NCBI GenBank assembly: GCA_963750965.1
Contig: CAVVSK010000013.1
Location: 186,001 to 250,000 of the forward strand
Reading direction: 5' to 3'
DNA from: CANKHA01 sp963750965
GTDB taxonomy: Bacteria; Pseudomonadota; Alphaproteobacteria; Rhizobiales; Xanthobacteraceae
Length of the DNA: 64,000 nt
In this document: one piece after another, positions 43,391 to 52,882 of the stretch
How the letters are laid out: every line of letters begins with the position of its first letter
Numbering within the stretch: position 1 is the stretch's first letter
Notes under the pieces: model-generated
What the model saw: the letters and a program-made list of their open reading frames with translations, nothing else
Database searches by the model: none
Told to the model about the DNA's origin: nothing
Translations under genes and position numbers: made by a program

Positions 43391-45232
43391 TCAGTCGGCC
43401 ATCCGCGATTTGCCCATGATCCGTCTCATCCAGATGGTGACCGGGATGAGGATGAGCATGAGCAGGACCCCGTAGGCCGCCGCCTCCGAAAGATATCCGC
43501 GCTGCCAGACGCGCCAGATCTCCGGTGCGACGACCTGGTTTTTCTGCGACGAAAGCACCAAAGTCACCGAGAATGAACGCATGGCATGCGAGGCGACCCA
43601 GATCCATCCGGAGATGAATGCCGGCAACAGCAGTGGCAAAGTGATGCGCCACATCACGGCGACCTGCGCCGCTCCCGACGTGCGTCCCACCTCCTCAAGT
43701 TCGCGCCCGATCTGCGCGATCGCGCCATTCATCAGCCTGGTCGCGAAGGCGATGTAACCAACGGTCAACCCGATCACCAGGATGGAGATTGACCCATAGA
43801 TCGGGATGAGGTTGCCGGGCGGATTCAGGAACACAAAGATCAGCGCGATGGCAACCGTTACCCCTGGGAAGGCGTAAGGCACGAAGCTCAGGCCATCGAG
43901 AATTCCTCTGCCGCGCCACCGACCCCGCACGATGGCCCAGGACACTAGGAATGCCACCGCCATCGTTAATGTCGCCGTTGCGGCAAACATCACGATGGTG
44001 TTCCACACGATGGTGAGGTTGCGGGGCGTGGTAAACATGGCGTGGTAGATGTCGAAGGACAGGGGCGCTGTCGATCCCCACACGAGCGGCGCGTTGGGCG
44101 GCAGCAGCGAGAGCCATCCGAGCGTGAATGCAGGAAGAACGACGGTCGCGAGGGCGAACAGCGCGATCATCGCGACGGCCGGATAGCGCCACTTGCCGAG
44201 CGCGATCGGACGCGGCCGATAGGCCTTGCCGCCCACGGTGACGAAGCGTTCCGCCTTGTTCACGATTTTGCGGTAACCGACGAGCACCACGATCATCAGA
44301 GCCATGAACAGGACCGAGTAGACCGCCGCCAGCCCGTGGTTGGGCGGCGAGCCCATCTGGACGGTGAAGTAGATAAGCGTCGGCAGCAGAAACACCTGGC
44401 CCGGCAAGCCGGCGACCAAGGCGGCCTCGAACTGATCCATGCCGTTGATGAAGGAATACATAGCCGCCGCGAGGATCGCCGGCGCGAGCAGCGGCAGCGT
44501 CACGCGGCGGACGGTATCAAAGGCGCCGGCGCCGCTCACCCTAGCAGCTTCCTCCAGCGTGGAATCGAATAGCCGGAATGCGGCGATGAACATCAGGAAG
44601 ACCGTGGGAACGCCGCGCAGGCTGTCGAGAAAGATGACTCCCGAGAAGGTGTAAATGTTGAATGGACCATCCCTGAGCTGAACGATGTTCAGGGCCTCAA
44701 GGATTTCCCGCAGCGGCACGTTGATCAGGCCGGTTCTCGGTGCCAGCAGAACGGTCCAGGCAAGCACAAAGAGGATGCTAGGCACGGCGATGGGCAGCAG
44801 GATGATCGTAAAAGCCCAGCCCCGGAACGGCATATCCGTCCGCTCGACCAGCCAGGCAAACAACCCCGCGAGCGCCAGGCTGAAGATGGTCCCGAGCGTG
44901 GCGACGCCGATGCTGTTGATGAAAGCGCTGAGCGCGAGCGAACTCGTGAGGGCCTGGGTATAGTGCCGGAGCGTCCAGTCCTCCAGGTTGCCCGGCGTCC
45001 CTGTTTTAAAGCTCGTAATGACCAGGAGCGCCAGCGGAATAAGGATGAAGAGCGCAAGCACCAGGATCGCCGCGATCACAGCCCAATTCGCCTTAGCCGT
45101 GCGGAGGTAGCCCTTCGCCAGGGACAGCGGGCGCCATCCCGGCAAAGCACTCTGCGGCATTGACACTTCCGTCATCGGCCCGCCTTCGGTGTCGCCGCGA
45201 GGACGGCTCGCCGGCGCCGCCTTCCGCTCCAT
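43391..45232 (-). CDS. ABC importer permease, fused double domain (FbpB-like)
   Basis: 613 residues with about 12 membrane segments in two homologous halves. EAA-type loops are seen around EEAARVSGAGAFDTVRRVTLPLLAP (first half) and EEVGRTSGAAQVAVMWRITLPLLLP (second half), which contact the ATPase. The start at 45232 has a weak ribosome site; MTEVSM 19 codons later is an alternative. FbpB-type fused permeases carry ferric iron, phosphonates (2-AEP) or small organic acids. Given two binding proteins and catabolic neighbours, an organic substrate is more likely here than iron. Confidence 0.9.
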   Translation of the reverse strand: MERKAAPASRPRGDTEGGPMTEVSMPQSALPGWRPLSLAKGYLRTAKANWAVIAAILVLALFILIPLALLVITSFKTGTPGNLEDWTLRHYTQALTSSLALSAFINSIGVATLGTIFSLALAGLFAWLVERTDMPFRGWAFTIILLPIAVPSILFVLAWTVLLAPRTGLINVPLREILEALNIVQLRDGPFNIYTFSGVIFLDSLRGVPTVFLMFIAAFRLFDSTLEEAARVSGAGAFDTVRRVTLPLLAPAILAAAMYSFINGMDQFEAALVAGLPGQVFLLPTLIYFTVQMGSPPNHGLAAVYSVLFMALMIVVLVGYRKIVNKAERFVTVGGKAYRPRPIALGKWRYPAVAMIALFALATVVLPAFTLGWLSLLPPNAPLVWGSTAPLSFDIYHAMFTTPRNLTIVWNTIVMFAATATLTMAVAFLVSWAIVRGRWRGRGILDGLSFVPYAFPGVTVAIALIFVFLNPPGNLIPIYGSISILVIGLTVGYIAFATRLMNGAIAQIGRELEEVGRTSGAAQVAVMWRITLPLLLPAFISGWIWVASHAMRSFSVTLVLSSQKNQVVAPEIWRVWQRGYLSEAAAYGVLLMLILIPVTIWMRRIMGKSRMAD

Positions 45233-45336
45233 CAGTTGGTCTTCAGCATGCCATGCAGTTTAGCAATACGCAGCCATCAGGCTGCATATTAGAATTGGTG
45301 GTGGCTTGCCTGCACCCTGGCCGGCGAGACATCCGG

Positions 45337-46425
45337 CTACTTCGCCGGCGAGGGGAAACCCCATTCGCCGAGGATGATTTTGTTTTGCTTCTCCGCGACC
45401 TTGGCAATGACTTCCTGGGAGGTCCTCAGGATGTCGGCGCCGAACTTCTGATAGGCCTTCTGGGTGTAGCTGCCGTCGATGAACACCGAAGCGTAGCCGG
45501 GATTGATCTCGGCGATCGCCGTTTGCCCCTTGCTCGATGCCAGGAAGGCCGCGAAGAGGATCGTCGCGTTCGGCGCAAGCGGCTTCGGTGCAATCGCCAG
45601 CCGGTCGTAGTCACGGGCGATCGACGGTTTCGGAATGATGTACTGCACCGGGGCGTTGGCGCTGGCCGGATCGATGCCGCCCCGGAACAGGCCGTGGAGC
45701 TGCTGTCCGCAGATCAGCCCACGCTCGCCGGACGAAATGACCTGGAAGGCGTGAGCGGCACCGCGGATCCAGAGCGGGTTATTGGCCTTGACCCCGGCCG
45801 CCCAGGTCTTGAGCTTCTCGTCGCTCCACGGTCCCCCGGCATCCTGAAGGAATTCGAAGATCGCGGGGCGCACGTCCGCGGCCATGATGCCTTTATATTT
45901 CGGATCGGCGCATTCCTCGATGCTCTTCGGGGCATCCTCGAACTTGATGACCTTAGGATTGAACCAGATCACGCGGTGCGCCTGCCCGACGGTGACAATT
46001 CTTCCCTTGTAGAAGATGACCCGCGGATCGACCTCGACCGGCGATCCCTTGAACACCGACCAGTCCTGCACGTGCGTCAGATTCTGATCCTCAAGCGTCT
46101 GCAGAACCTCGTCGTCGGCATCCAGGATGTCGACCTGGGGAGCGCGCGCCTTCCATTCGGACAGCACCCTTTGGGTGGCATCCTGGCCGGCACATTCGAA
46201 ATTGTTGACCTGGGGAACGTCCGGATAGGCCTTCTTGAAGGCGGCAACGAGCGGACCCGACTCTTTCGGGCTCAGCCCCGTGCACCACTGCACCGGCGGC
46301 TCTTTCTTTGCCGCGGCAACAATCTCGTCATATGTCGCCTTGAACTGAGCTTGGGCACTTCCCGGCATCAGGAGAACGCACAATCCGGCAAGGCCAGCTA
46401 CCGTGGACAAAAGATGTTTGCGCAT
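45337..46425 (-). CDS. ABC importer substrate-binding protein 1
   Basis: 362 residues. Signal peptide MRKHLLSTVAGLAGLCVLLM..AQAQ, then FKATYDEIVAAAKKEPPVQW, the usual opening of Fe3+-type (class II, SBP_bac_6/1) binding proteins. It contains Cys residues in VQWCTG, NFECAGQ, EECADP and GLICGQQLHG, matching those of the paralog at 46542. The ferric ligands (paired Tyr near the C-terminal third) typical of FbpA are not obvious, supporting an organic ligand. It is separated by 104 nt from the permease. Confidence 0.88.
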   Translation of the reverse strand: MRKHLLSTVAGLAGLCVLLMPGSAQAQFKATYDEIVAAAKKEPPVQWCTGLSPKESGPLVAAFKKAYPDVPQVNNFECAGQDATQRVLSEWKARAPQVDILDADDEVLQTLEDQNLTHVQDWSVFKGSPVEVDPRVIFYKGRIVTVGQAHRVIWFNPKVIKFEDAPKSIEECADPKYKGIMAADVRPAIFEFLQDAGGPWSDEKLKTWAAGVKANNPLWIRGAAHAFQVISSGERGLICGQQLHGLFRGGIDPASANAPVQYIIPKPSIARDYDRLAIAPKPLAPNATILFAAFLASSKGQTAIAEINPGYASVFIDGSYTQKAYQKFGADILRTSQEVIAKVAEKQNKIILGEWGFPSPAK

Positions 46426-46541
46426 TGCCTCTACTCTTCCTTCCGGTTCGCTTTTGGTCGGATGTCAGTTCAAGCCGCGTCTTCGTCTCGCGTAAGAAGC
46501 GGCGGGCGACAAGGTCCCGCCGCTTCGGTTGTCGCAGTCCT

Positions 46542-47624
46542 CTACTTGGCGGCCGACGGGAACCCCCATTCGGTCAGGATGATGTTGGTGAAATTATCCG
46601 TGACTTTGGCGAGGTCTTCCTGCGAAGCGCGCAGCACCTTCGCGCCATACTTCTCGTAGGCCTTCTGGGTGTAGCTGCCTTTGACATAAACCGACGCATA
46701 GCCCGGATTCATCGCGGCCATCGCCGCCTGCCCCCTATCCGAGGCCAGGAACGCCGCGAACAGGACCGTCGCATTCGGCGCCGCCGGCTTCGGCGCTATG
46801 ACGAGCCGGGTATAGTCACGGGCGATCGAGGGGTTCGGAATGACGAACTGGATCGGGGCTTTGGGATCGGACGGATCGATGCCCCCCCGGAACAATCCGT
46901 GCAGCTGTTGTCCGCAGGTCAGCCCACGTTCCCCTGACGAAATGACCTGGTAAGCGTGCGCCGCGCCGCGGGTCCACAGCGGGTTATTCGCTTTCATGCC
47001 GGCTGCCCATTTCTTGAGCTGGGCTTCGTCCCACGGTCCTCCAACGTCCTTTGACAACTCAAAGAGGGCCGGTCGCACGTCGGCTGCGAGGATACCCTTG
47101 TATTTCGGATTGGCGCATTCTTCGAGGCTCTTCGGAGCGTCCTCGGGCTTCAGCACTTTCGGATTGTACCAGATGACGCGGTGCGCCTGCCCGACCGTGA
47201 GAACGCGGCCCTTGTAGAAGATGTAGGTTGGATCGACCTCGACCGGCGTCCCCTTGAAGATCGACCAGTCCTGCACATGCGTGAGATTCTGATCCTCCAT
47301 CGTCTGAAGGATCTCGGTATCGGTATCCAGGAGATCGACCTGCGTAATGCGGGCCTTCCACTCGGTGAGCACCCTTTGCGTGGCGTCCTGGCCGGAGCAC
47401 TCGAAATCGTTCGGCTCGGGAACGTCGGGATACGCCTTCTTGAAGGCATTCACCAGCGGCTGCGACTCTTTCGCGGACATCCCCGTGCACCACTGCACCG
47501 GCGGCTCTTTCTTTGCAGCGGAGACGATCTCGTCATATGTCGCCTTCACCTGCGCATGCGCGCTCCCTAGGAGAGCAAATAATCCGGCAAGGCCGGCCGC
47601 CGTGGATAAAAGATGCTTGTGCAT
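46542..47624 (-). CDS. ABC importer substrate-binding protein 2 (paralog)
   Basis: 360 residues, colinear with the next protein and by eye about three-quarters identical: MHKHLLSTAAGLAGLFALL signal peptide, VKATYDEIVSAAKKEPPVQW, HRVIWYNPKVLKPEDAPKS, GERGLTCGQQLHGLFRGGI. All Cys positions are shared. Differences are spread evenly, without truncation, so both copies look functional. It is the first gene of the ABC operon and probably the more highly transcribed. One transporter with two binding proteins suggests a broadened ligand range. Confidence 0.88.
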   Translation of the reverse strand: MHKHLLSTAAGLAGLFALLGSAHAQVKATYDEIVSAAKKEPPVQWCTGMSAKESQPLVNAFKKAYPDVPEPNDFECSGQDATQRVLTEWKARITQVDLLDTDTEILQTMEDQNLTHVQDWSIFKGTPVEVDPTYIFYKGRVLTVGQAHRVIWYNPKVLKPEDAPKSLEECANPKYKGILAADVRPALFELSKDVGGPWDEAQLKKWAAGMKANNPLWTRGAAHAYQVISSGERGLTCGQQLHGLFRGGIDPSDPKAPIQFVIPNPSIARDYTRLVIAPKPAAPNATVLFAAFLASDRGQAAMAAMNPGYASVYVKGSYTQKAYEKYGAKVLRASQEDLAKVTDNFTNIILTEWGFPSAAK

Positions 47625-48017
47625 TTTTCCCTCTTCCGTCCGCGCTTCGTCGGGCTTTGGCTGTTCAGGTCGTTATCTTGTCGCGCGTCTTCATTTAAGT
47701 CTTTCTCCGCCATCTTCTGAGATGCGCATCAGCCGCGCAAGACAATGAAGCTCGGAAGACGCGTCCAGCCTCAGATGGGTGCGAGCGTCGCCCCGTCCAT
47801 CGGAGGCGCCTTGTGGCTGAAAAGCTACGTGCCTTTGGCGAGACTTTACAATTTAAATAATCTGCTGGCGCCGATCAGGATTTCGTATGGGCCGCATGGC
47901 GTTTTCGCGCTCACAATCGTTGCGGGCCAAGTCCAAGCTGTCTAACCTTGCCGACAAGCTCATCCCTCTCGTGCTCGTCCGTTGCGGTGCGGCGCACGAC
48001 ATTTCAGGCCATTACAA
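47625..48017. other. Divergent intergenic region
   Basis: About 390 nt between the binding-protein operon and the dehydrogenase operon. There is an AT-rich patch near 47845-47865 (TTTACAATTTAAATAATCTG), a likely promoter core. A 66-codon frame at 47745 is open but has no family resemblance. The region is a good candidate for regulation of both divergent operons. Confidence 0.4.
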
Positions 48018-49037
48018 ATGGATAGACCGATCCGCCTCCTGCTCGACTCCGAGTCGGAGAGCCTCGTTAAGGGCGTCACGGAGCTGCCGGAAGCCGGCCA
48101 GTTCGAACTCCTGAGCTATGTCGGGCAAGGCCCCCAAAAGCTGAACGAACTCATCGCCAAAGCCGACGCCGTATACATCTATAAGGACGAACTGTCGGGT
48201 CAGGCAATCCGGTCCGCGTCCGCGCTACGGTTCATCCAGAAGCACGGGCTGAACTGCAAGAATATCGACGTGGCGGCGGCTGCGGAGCGTGGCGTACCGG
48301 TCGCGACCCTACCCCTGTTTCGAAATGTCGCGGTCGCCGAGCATGCCTTCGCTCTGATGATCGCTTGCGCGCACAAGATCCTTCCCGGACATCGCGCAGT
48401 CGAGAAGGCGGTTTACCGCGAGCTGGGCCTTTCGCCGACCCGCACGTCGCAGCGCGGCATTAGCGGAAACTGGGCGAAAGTCCCGGGTGTCATCGAATTG
48501 ATGGGAGCGTCCGTCGGAATCATTGGGCTTGGCGATATCGGAATGGAATTTGCCCTCCGATGTCGCGCGTTCGGCATGGACGTCTTCTACTACCAGAGAA
48601 CACGGCATGCGCCGGACATCGAGAAGGCATATGAAGCGACGTACATGCCGTTCCAGGAATTGCTCAGGACAGTTGATTACCTGACCCTCATCCTGCCGCA
48701 CACGCCGGAGAGCGAGCGGATGATCGGCGCCGCCGAATTCGCCATGATGAAGCCGACGGCGACTCTCATCAATGTGGCGCGCGGCGGAATCCTGGATGAG
48801 CCCGCGCTTGTCGATGCGCTCTCACGCGGCGTCATCGGCATGGCCGGGCTTGATGTCTTTCACGAAGAGCCTCTGCCGGTCACGAGTCCGCTGTTGCGGA
48901 TGCCAAACGTCGTGCTGACGCCTCACCTCGGCGGCGGATCCTATCGCAACCGCAAGGCCGATTACCGCAAAGGGGTGGAGAATATTCTGCGCTTCTTTCG
49001 CGGCGAGCAGCCAAACGGTGTTTTGAAGCCGACGTAA
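48018..49037 (+). CDS. D-2-hydroxyacid dehydrogenase family protein 1
   Basis: 339 residues from MDRPIRLLLDSESESL. NAD Rossmann motif GIIGLGDIG with surrounding ASVGIIGLGDIGMEFALRC. Catalytic triad: Arg in NVARGGILDE, Glu in VFHEEPLPV, His in LTPHLGGG. These enzymes reduce 2-keto acids or oxidise D-2-hydroxy acids. It is followed after 9 nt by the FAH-family gene and coupled to a second dehydrogenase, so it is placed at the end of the catabolic sequence, where short hydroxy or keto acids would appear. Confidence 0.88.
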   Translation: MDRPIRLLLDSESESLVKGVTELPEAGQFELLSYVGQGPQKLNELIAKADAVYIYKDELSGQAIRSASALRFIQKHGLNCKNIDVAAAAERGVPVATLPLFRNVAVAEHAFALMIACAHKILPGHRAVEKAVYRELGLSPTRTSQRGISGNWAKVPGVIELMGASVGIIGLGDIGMEFALRCRAFGMDVFYYQRTRHAPDIEKAYEATYMPFQELLRTVDYLTLILPHTPESERMIGAAEFAMMKPTATLINVARGGILDEPALVDALSRGVIGMAGLDVFHEEPLPVTSPLLRMPNVVLTPHLGGGSYRNRKADYRKGVENILRFFRGEQPNGVLKPT

Positions 49038-49046
49038 GGCCGCGAC

Positions 49047-49916
49047 ATGAAACTCACGCGATTTCGCACCAGGACCCGCGTCGGCTTCGGCGCCTTCGTC
49101 GACGGCGGCATCGTCGATCTCGGCGCCCGCATGGCGACCATTCCTGGGGTGCGGACTCTGCTGAAAACCGGTGCGCTGGATCTGGCGGCCGATGTCGCGG
49201 CCCGGCATGGGCCGGATCTTGGGCCGGACGATTTCAGCTTCGAGCTTCCCGTCGACGAACCCAGCAAGATCGTCTGCGTCGGCGTGAACTATCCGGAACG
49301 GCACGATGAATATAAGGGAGAGGGCTACAAGGCGCCCGTGGCCAAGCCAAGCCTGTTCCTGCGCACCACCGCCTCTTTCGCGCCGCATGGCCAGCCGCTG
49401 TGGTTGCCGCCGGAATCCGTCGAGCTCGACTACGAAGGTGAAATTGCGATTGTCGTCGGCACTGAAGGCCGGCGCATTCCGATGGAGTCGGCGGTCGCGC
49501 ATATTGCCGGCCTGACCATCTCGAATGAAGGAACCGTGCGCGACTGGCTCAAGCACTCGAACCGGCAGATCACACCGGGCAAGAATTTTGACGCCAGCGG
49601 CAGCATGGGCCCCTGGATCGACACCGAGGCAGCCAGGCTGCCTTCCCTGTCGCTGAAGACCTGGGTCAACGACGAGTTGCGCCAGAGTGACACGACCGAC
49701 CGGCTGATCTACTCGTTTGAATACCTGATCTCCTACATCTCGACCTTCACGCGCCTGCTTCCCGGCGACGTCATCCTTACCGGCACGCCGACCGGAGCCG
49801 GCGTTCGCTTTGATCCGCCGCGCTTCCTGAAGGCCGGCGACGTGCTGCGCATAGACGTGAGTGGCGTCGGGAGTCTGCAAAACCCGGTCGTCGCCGAGCA
49901 GGACCAGATCACATGA
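49047..49916 (+). CDS. Fumarylacetoacetate hydrolase (FAH) family protein
   Basis: 289 residues. The FAH fold is recognised by KIVCVGVNYPERHDEY, VELDYEGEIAIVVG with the acidic metal ligands, GLTISNEGTVRDWLKH, and the C-terminal LPGDVILTGTPTGAGV. Members hydrolyse C-C bonds in fumarylpyruvate-like acids, decarboxylate oxaloacetate, or hydrate 2-hydroxypentadienoate, all steps in ring-cleavage pathways. It overlaps the next gene by ATGA, so the two are translationally coupled. Confidence 0.9.
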   Translation: MKLTRFRTRTRVGFGAFVDGGIVDLGARMATIPGVRTLLKTGALDLAADVAARHGPDLGPDDFSFELPVDEPSKIVCVGVNYPERHDEYKGEGYKAPVAKPSLFLRTTASFAPHGQPLWLPPESVELDYEGEIAIVVGTEGRRIPMESAVAHIAGLTISNEGTVRDWLKHSNRQITPGKNFDASGSMGPWIDTEAARLPSLSLKTWVNDELRQSDTTDRLIYSFEYLISYISTFTRLLPGDVILTGTPTGAGVRFDPPRFLKAGDVLRIDVSGVGSLQNPVVAEQDQIT

Positions 49917-50899
49917 AGATCACCATTCCGGACGACTATGTCGACGCCGCCCGGCAACTGCCTTCGTTCTCCAAAGTCGCAGCGCACGAGGTCGAGATCT
50001 GGAACGATATCGTGCGCGATCCCGCAATTCTGGCGTCCCGCCTGAAAGATACCGAAGCCGTCGTTCTTATTCGCGAGCGCACCAAGATTACCGAGCAGGT
50101 ACTCTCAGGCGCGCCAAAGCTGCGAATGCTGACGATCAATGGTCCCTGCCCGCACGTGGATGTCGAAGCCTGTACGCGGTGCGGCGTACTTGTATGCGCG
50201 AGCCACCCCCGGCAGCCCCGCGGCGCCGCCGAGCTGACCTGGGCGCTCATCCTCGCATCCATGCGCAACATCCCGCAGGAAGTGCAGCGCCTGAAGTCAG
50301 GTCAGTGGCAGGGTTCGCTCGGCCGTTCTCTACGGGGGCGAACGCTCGGAATCTACGGCTACGGACGTATCGGCTCCGCACTCGCCGAATATGGCAAGGC
50401 GTTCGGGATGGATGTCCTGGTCTGGTCCCGCCAGCGTGGCCGCGACGCCGCGGCAGCCGCAGGTTTTGCCACGGTCGCGACAAAAGAAGAATTGTTCCGT
50501 CGATCGGACGTGCTGACGCTGGCGATCCGCCTTGTTCCCGAGACGCGCGGCTGCATCACTGCGGCCGACCTTGCGTCGATGAAGCCGGGCGCGCTTTTCG
50601 TCAACACGGCGCGCGACGGCCTCGTGGAGCCGGGAGCGCTTGTGGCTGGCCTGAAGAAAGGGCGGCCCGCTTTTGCGGCCGTCGACGTCTATGATCAAGA
50701 GCCGCTGACGCGGACTGATCATCCCTTGCTCCAGCTGCCGAACGCGGTATGCACGCCCCACCTCGGCTTCGTCGAGGCCGAGCAACTCGACGATTATTTT
50801 TCGGACCAGTACAACCGCATCCTGGCCTATGCGAACGGCAAGCCGGTCGATGTCATCAATCCCGAAGCCCTGAACCACAAGCATTTTGCGGGGCGCTGA
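49913..50899 (+). CDS. D-2-hydroxyacid dehydrogenase family protein 2
   Basis: 328 residues. Rossmann motif LGIYGYGRIGSALAEYG, Arg in VNTARDGLVEPG, Glu in YDQEPLTRTDHPLL and His in CTPHLGFVEAEQL form the family triad. It differs clearly from the first dehydrogenase outside motifs, so they are not a recent duplicate pair. Start overlaps the FAH stop. Four-gene operon: dehydrogenase 1, FAH, dehydrogenase 2, amidohydrolase 3. Confidence 0.88.
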   Translation: MKITIPDDYVDAARQLPSFSKVAAHEVEIWNDIVRDPAILASRLKDTEAVVLIRERTKITEQVLSGAPKLRMLTINGPCPHVDVEACTRCGVLVCASHPRQPRGAAELTWALILASMRNIPQEVQRLKSGQWQGSLGRSLRGRTLGIYGYGRIGSALAEYGKAFGMDVLVWSRQRGRDAAAAAGFATVATKEELFRRSDVLTLAIRLVPETRGCITAADLASMKPGALFVNTARDGLVEPGALVAGLKKGRPAFAAVDVYDQEPLTRTDHPLLQLPNAVCTPHLGFVEAEQLDDYFSDQYNRILAYANGKPVDVINPEALNHKHFAGR

Positions 50900-50940
50900 C
50901 GCTGGACCATCCACTGCCAGTCAATGGAAGGACGCTAATC

Positions 50941-51804
50941 TTGATCATCGATACCCACGTCCATGCTTTCACAGACGATCGCAAGAATTATCCGCAGGTT
51001 GCAGATACACCGCGCGGCGCCGCCATCCCTAAAGTCACTGAACTCGGCCAGGACGAGTGGCCAGTGACGCCGGTGGAAAGCCTGATCAGGATGATGGACG
51101 ATGCCGGCATCGCCAAGGCGACGCTCGTCCAGGCCTATTACGTCTATGAGTACGACAACAGCTACACGATGGACTCGGTCGCCGCGCACAAGGACCGGTT
51201 CGTCGCGATCCCCATCGTCGATCCCATGGATCCCGCAGCGCCGGATGAACTGTCCCGGCTAGTCGAGGAAGAAGGAGCGGTCGGCGTGCGCTACATGCGC
51301 GGGCGACTGCCGGAAAGCGCGCTCGGCAAGCCGGAGACGTTCCCGCTTTGGGCGCGGCTCGAGCAGTTCGGCATTCCGATCACGATCACCGACCGCATCG
51401 GCGTGATCGCGCAGACCCGCCGCGCGATGGACAAATACCCCGGCGTCAAAGTCGCATTCGATCACGGCTGGGGCCATGAGGTCGGCCTTCCGCCCTATAA
51501 AATTCTCAAGCCCCTGTTCGACTACGCCGACAATCCGAACGTCTACGTGAAAACCGCCGTCAACAACATTGATGCAGCGGTGGAGGCCGGCGGCACGTCG
51601 CAAGAATTCTATCAGACTCTGCTGGATTTGTTCGGCGCAAAGCGGATCATGTGGAGTTCGAACTATCCGGCACACCCGCGGTTCGGCGACATCAAAGCGC
51701 GGTTGGAATCATCACAAAAGGCTTTCGCATTCATGCGCGAAGAGGATCGCCGTTGGATATTCAGCGAGACCGCCCTCAGTCTTTGGCCATCTCTCAGAGG
51801 CTGA
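50941..51804 (+). CDS. TIM-barrel amidohydrolase, LigI-like
   Basis: 287 residues with a TTG start; GGAAGG lies about 10 nt upstream, and the sequence then reads MIIDTHVHAFTDDRKNY (H6, H8). Further family features are YMRGRLPESALGK, VAFDHGWGHEVGLPPY and the C-terminal IMWSSNYPAHPRF, where the final acidic metal ligand (usually GTDYP) appears as SSNYP, as in the metal-independent LigI (2-pyrone-4,6-dicarboxylate lactonase) branch. A lactone hydrolase is therefore plausible. Last gene of its operon. Confidence 0.8.
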   Translation: MIIDTHVHAFTDDRKNYPQVADTPRGAAIPKVTELGQDEWPVTPVESLIRMMDDAGIAKATLVQAYYVYEYDNSYTMDSVAAHKDRFVAIPIVDPMDPAAPDELSRLVEEEGAVGVRYMRGRLPESALGKPETFPLWARLEQFGIPITITDRIGVIAQTRRAMDKYPGVKVAFDHGWGHEVGLPPYKILKPLFDYADNPNVYVKTAVNNIDAAVEAGGTSQEFYQTLLDLFGAKRIMWSSNYPAHPRFGDIKARLESSQKAFAFMREEDRRWIFSETALSLWPSLRG

Positions 51805-52011
51805 ATCCATCGTGAACCGTTGGTTGGCGAGACCTCATGATCGTTTCTGATCTGGTTCTTTGGTGCCGCTGAGCAGGGCACAGCCGAAGCGCAGCTTTCG
51901 CGGACCCTTGCTAAAGGCTGCGCTCCCCTTAATAAATATTTAACCGTCAACGCCGGCGTGACCAGTTGGATTGGCACACAGCTTGGGCACGCCCATGGTA
52001 GTAATGAAGCC

Positions 52012-52692
52012 ATGGCCACGGTTCGAAAAGCCACCAATCTGCTCAAGTGCCTCCCTGAGGCGCTTATCATGCAGCTGTTCGAAGGGGCGGCATCTGGCAA
52101 AGCTCCGATTGGAAGCGCGCTATTTTACGAGGGCGAAGAAGGCGATGGCCTGTACGTCATTGACAAAGGTCTGCTGAAGATTGTCGTCAAATCTCCCCTC
52201 GGCGAAGAACGCATCGTCTCCATCCTCGGGCCGGGTGCGATCATAGGTGAATTGTCCGTCATTGACGGGCTTCCGCGGTCCGCGTCCGCCGTGGTCATGC
52301 AAGACTGTGAATTTCGTTTTGTTAGCCGTACAGCCTTCTCGACCTTTACGGCCATGCATCCCAACTTCTACCGCGAGTTGGTAAAAATCCTATCGATACG
52401 GCTGCGTGAGGCAGACAAGGAGCTCGCAGCTAGTACCTTTCTTTCCGGCAGGGGTAGATTGGCACGCGTCTTGATCGAACTTGCAGAGCATTTCGGCCAA
52501 TCCTGCAGCAACGGCACTGTCATTCTAGAATACAAAATAACTAACGCCGATCTCGCGGGCATGGCCGGGCTAGCATGCGAAAGCGTCAGGCACGTAGTGA
52601 CGGAATGGCGAGAGCGCAAGTTAGTGACCCAAACAGAGCAATATCATCACATCCACGACATAGCCGCGTTAAAACGCGAAATAACGCTTTAG
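52012..52692 (+). CDS. Crp/Fnr-family transcriptional regulator
   Basis: 226 residues from MATVRKATNLLKCLPE; the frame opens 18 codons earlier at a GTG, and neither start has a good ribosome site. The cyclic-nucleotide-binding beta-roll is seen in FYEGEEGDGLYVIDKGLLKI, GPGAIIGELSVIDGLPRSASAV. The C-terminal HTH reads ITNADLAGMAGLACESVRHVVTEW. No FNR-type Cys cluster is present, so it is not an Fe-S oxygen sensor. It is alone between the catabolic island and the sigma-factor locus; targets unknown. Confidence 0.9.
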   Translation: MATVRKATNLLKCLPEALIMQLFEGAASGKAPIGSALFYEGEEGDGLYVIDKGLLKIVVKSPLGEERIVSILGPGAIIGELSVIDGLPRSASAVVMQDCEFRFVSRTAFSTFTAMHPNFYRELVKILSIRLREADKELAASTFLSGRGRLARVLIELAEHFGQSCSNGTVILEYKITNADLAGMAGLACESVRHVVTEWRERKLVTQTEQYHHIHDIAALKREITL

Positions 52693-52729
52693 GCCGTGTA
52701 CTCATAAATCTGCTTGGTCGATCCGGCCG

Positions 52730-52769
52730 ATGTCCGCTTGTCCCCCAAGAGCGGCGCAAGAGCGGACAT
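52730..52769. repeat. Dispersed palindromic element (ATGTCCGCT..AGCGGACAT)
   Basis: A 9-bp perfect inverted repeat, ATGTCCGCT at 52730-52738 and AGCGGACAT at 52761-52769, with a 22-nt loop. It lies in the convergent gap between the Crp/Fnr gene and the anti-sigma gene. It resembles intergenic repeats common in Bradyrhizobium-like genomes (recalled, not searched) and may act as a terminator. Confidence 0.55.
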
Positions 52770-52882
52770 TCCAACACCGCCGCTGCAGAAAATTTTGAAA
52801 CGGCTTTACGAAGGTAGTTATCCAGATAAGAGACGAAGGGCCGCGCGCAGCACCGACTTCGCGCCGGGGTCTGGAGCCGACC

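Noticed and set aside
45160..46659. 499-codon forward frame opposite the binding proteins
   Set aside because: Antisense to two well-supported secreted binding proteins; no recognisable domain.
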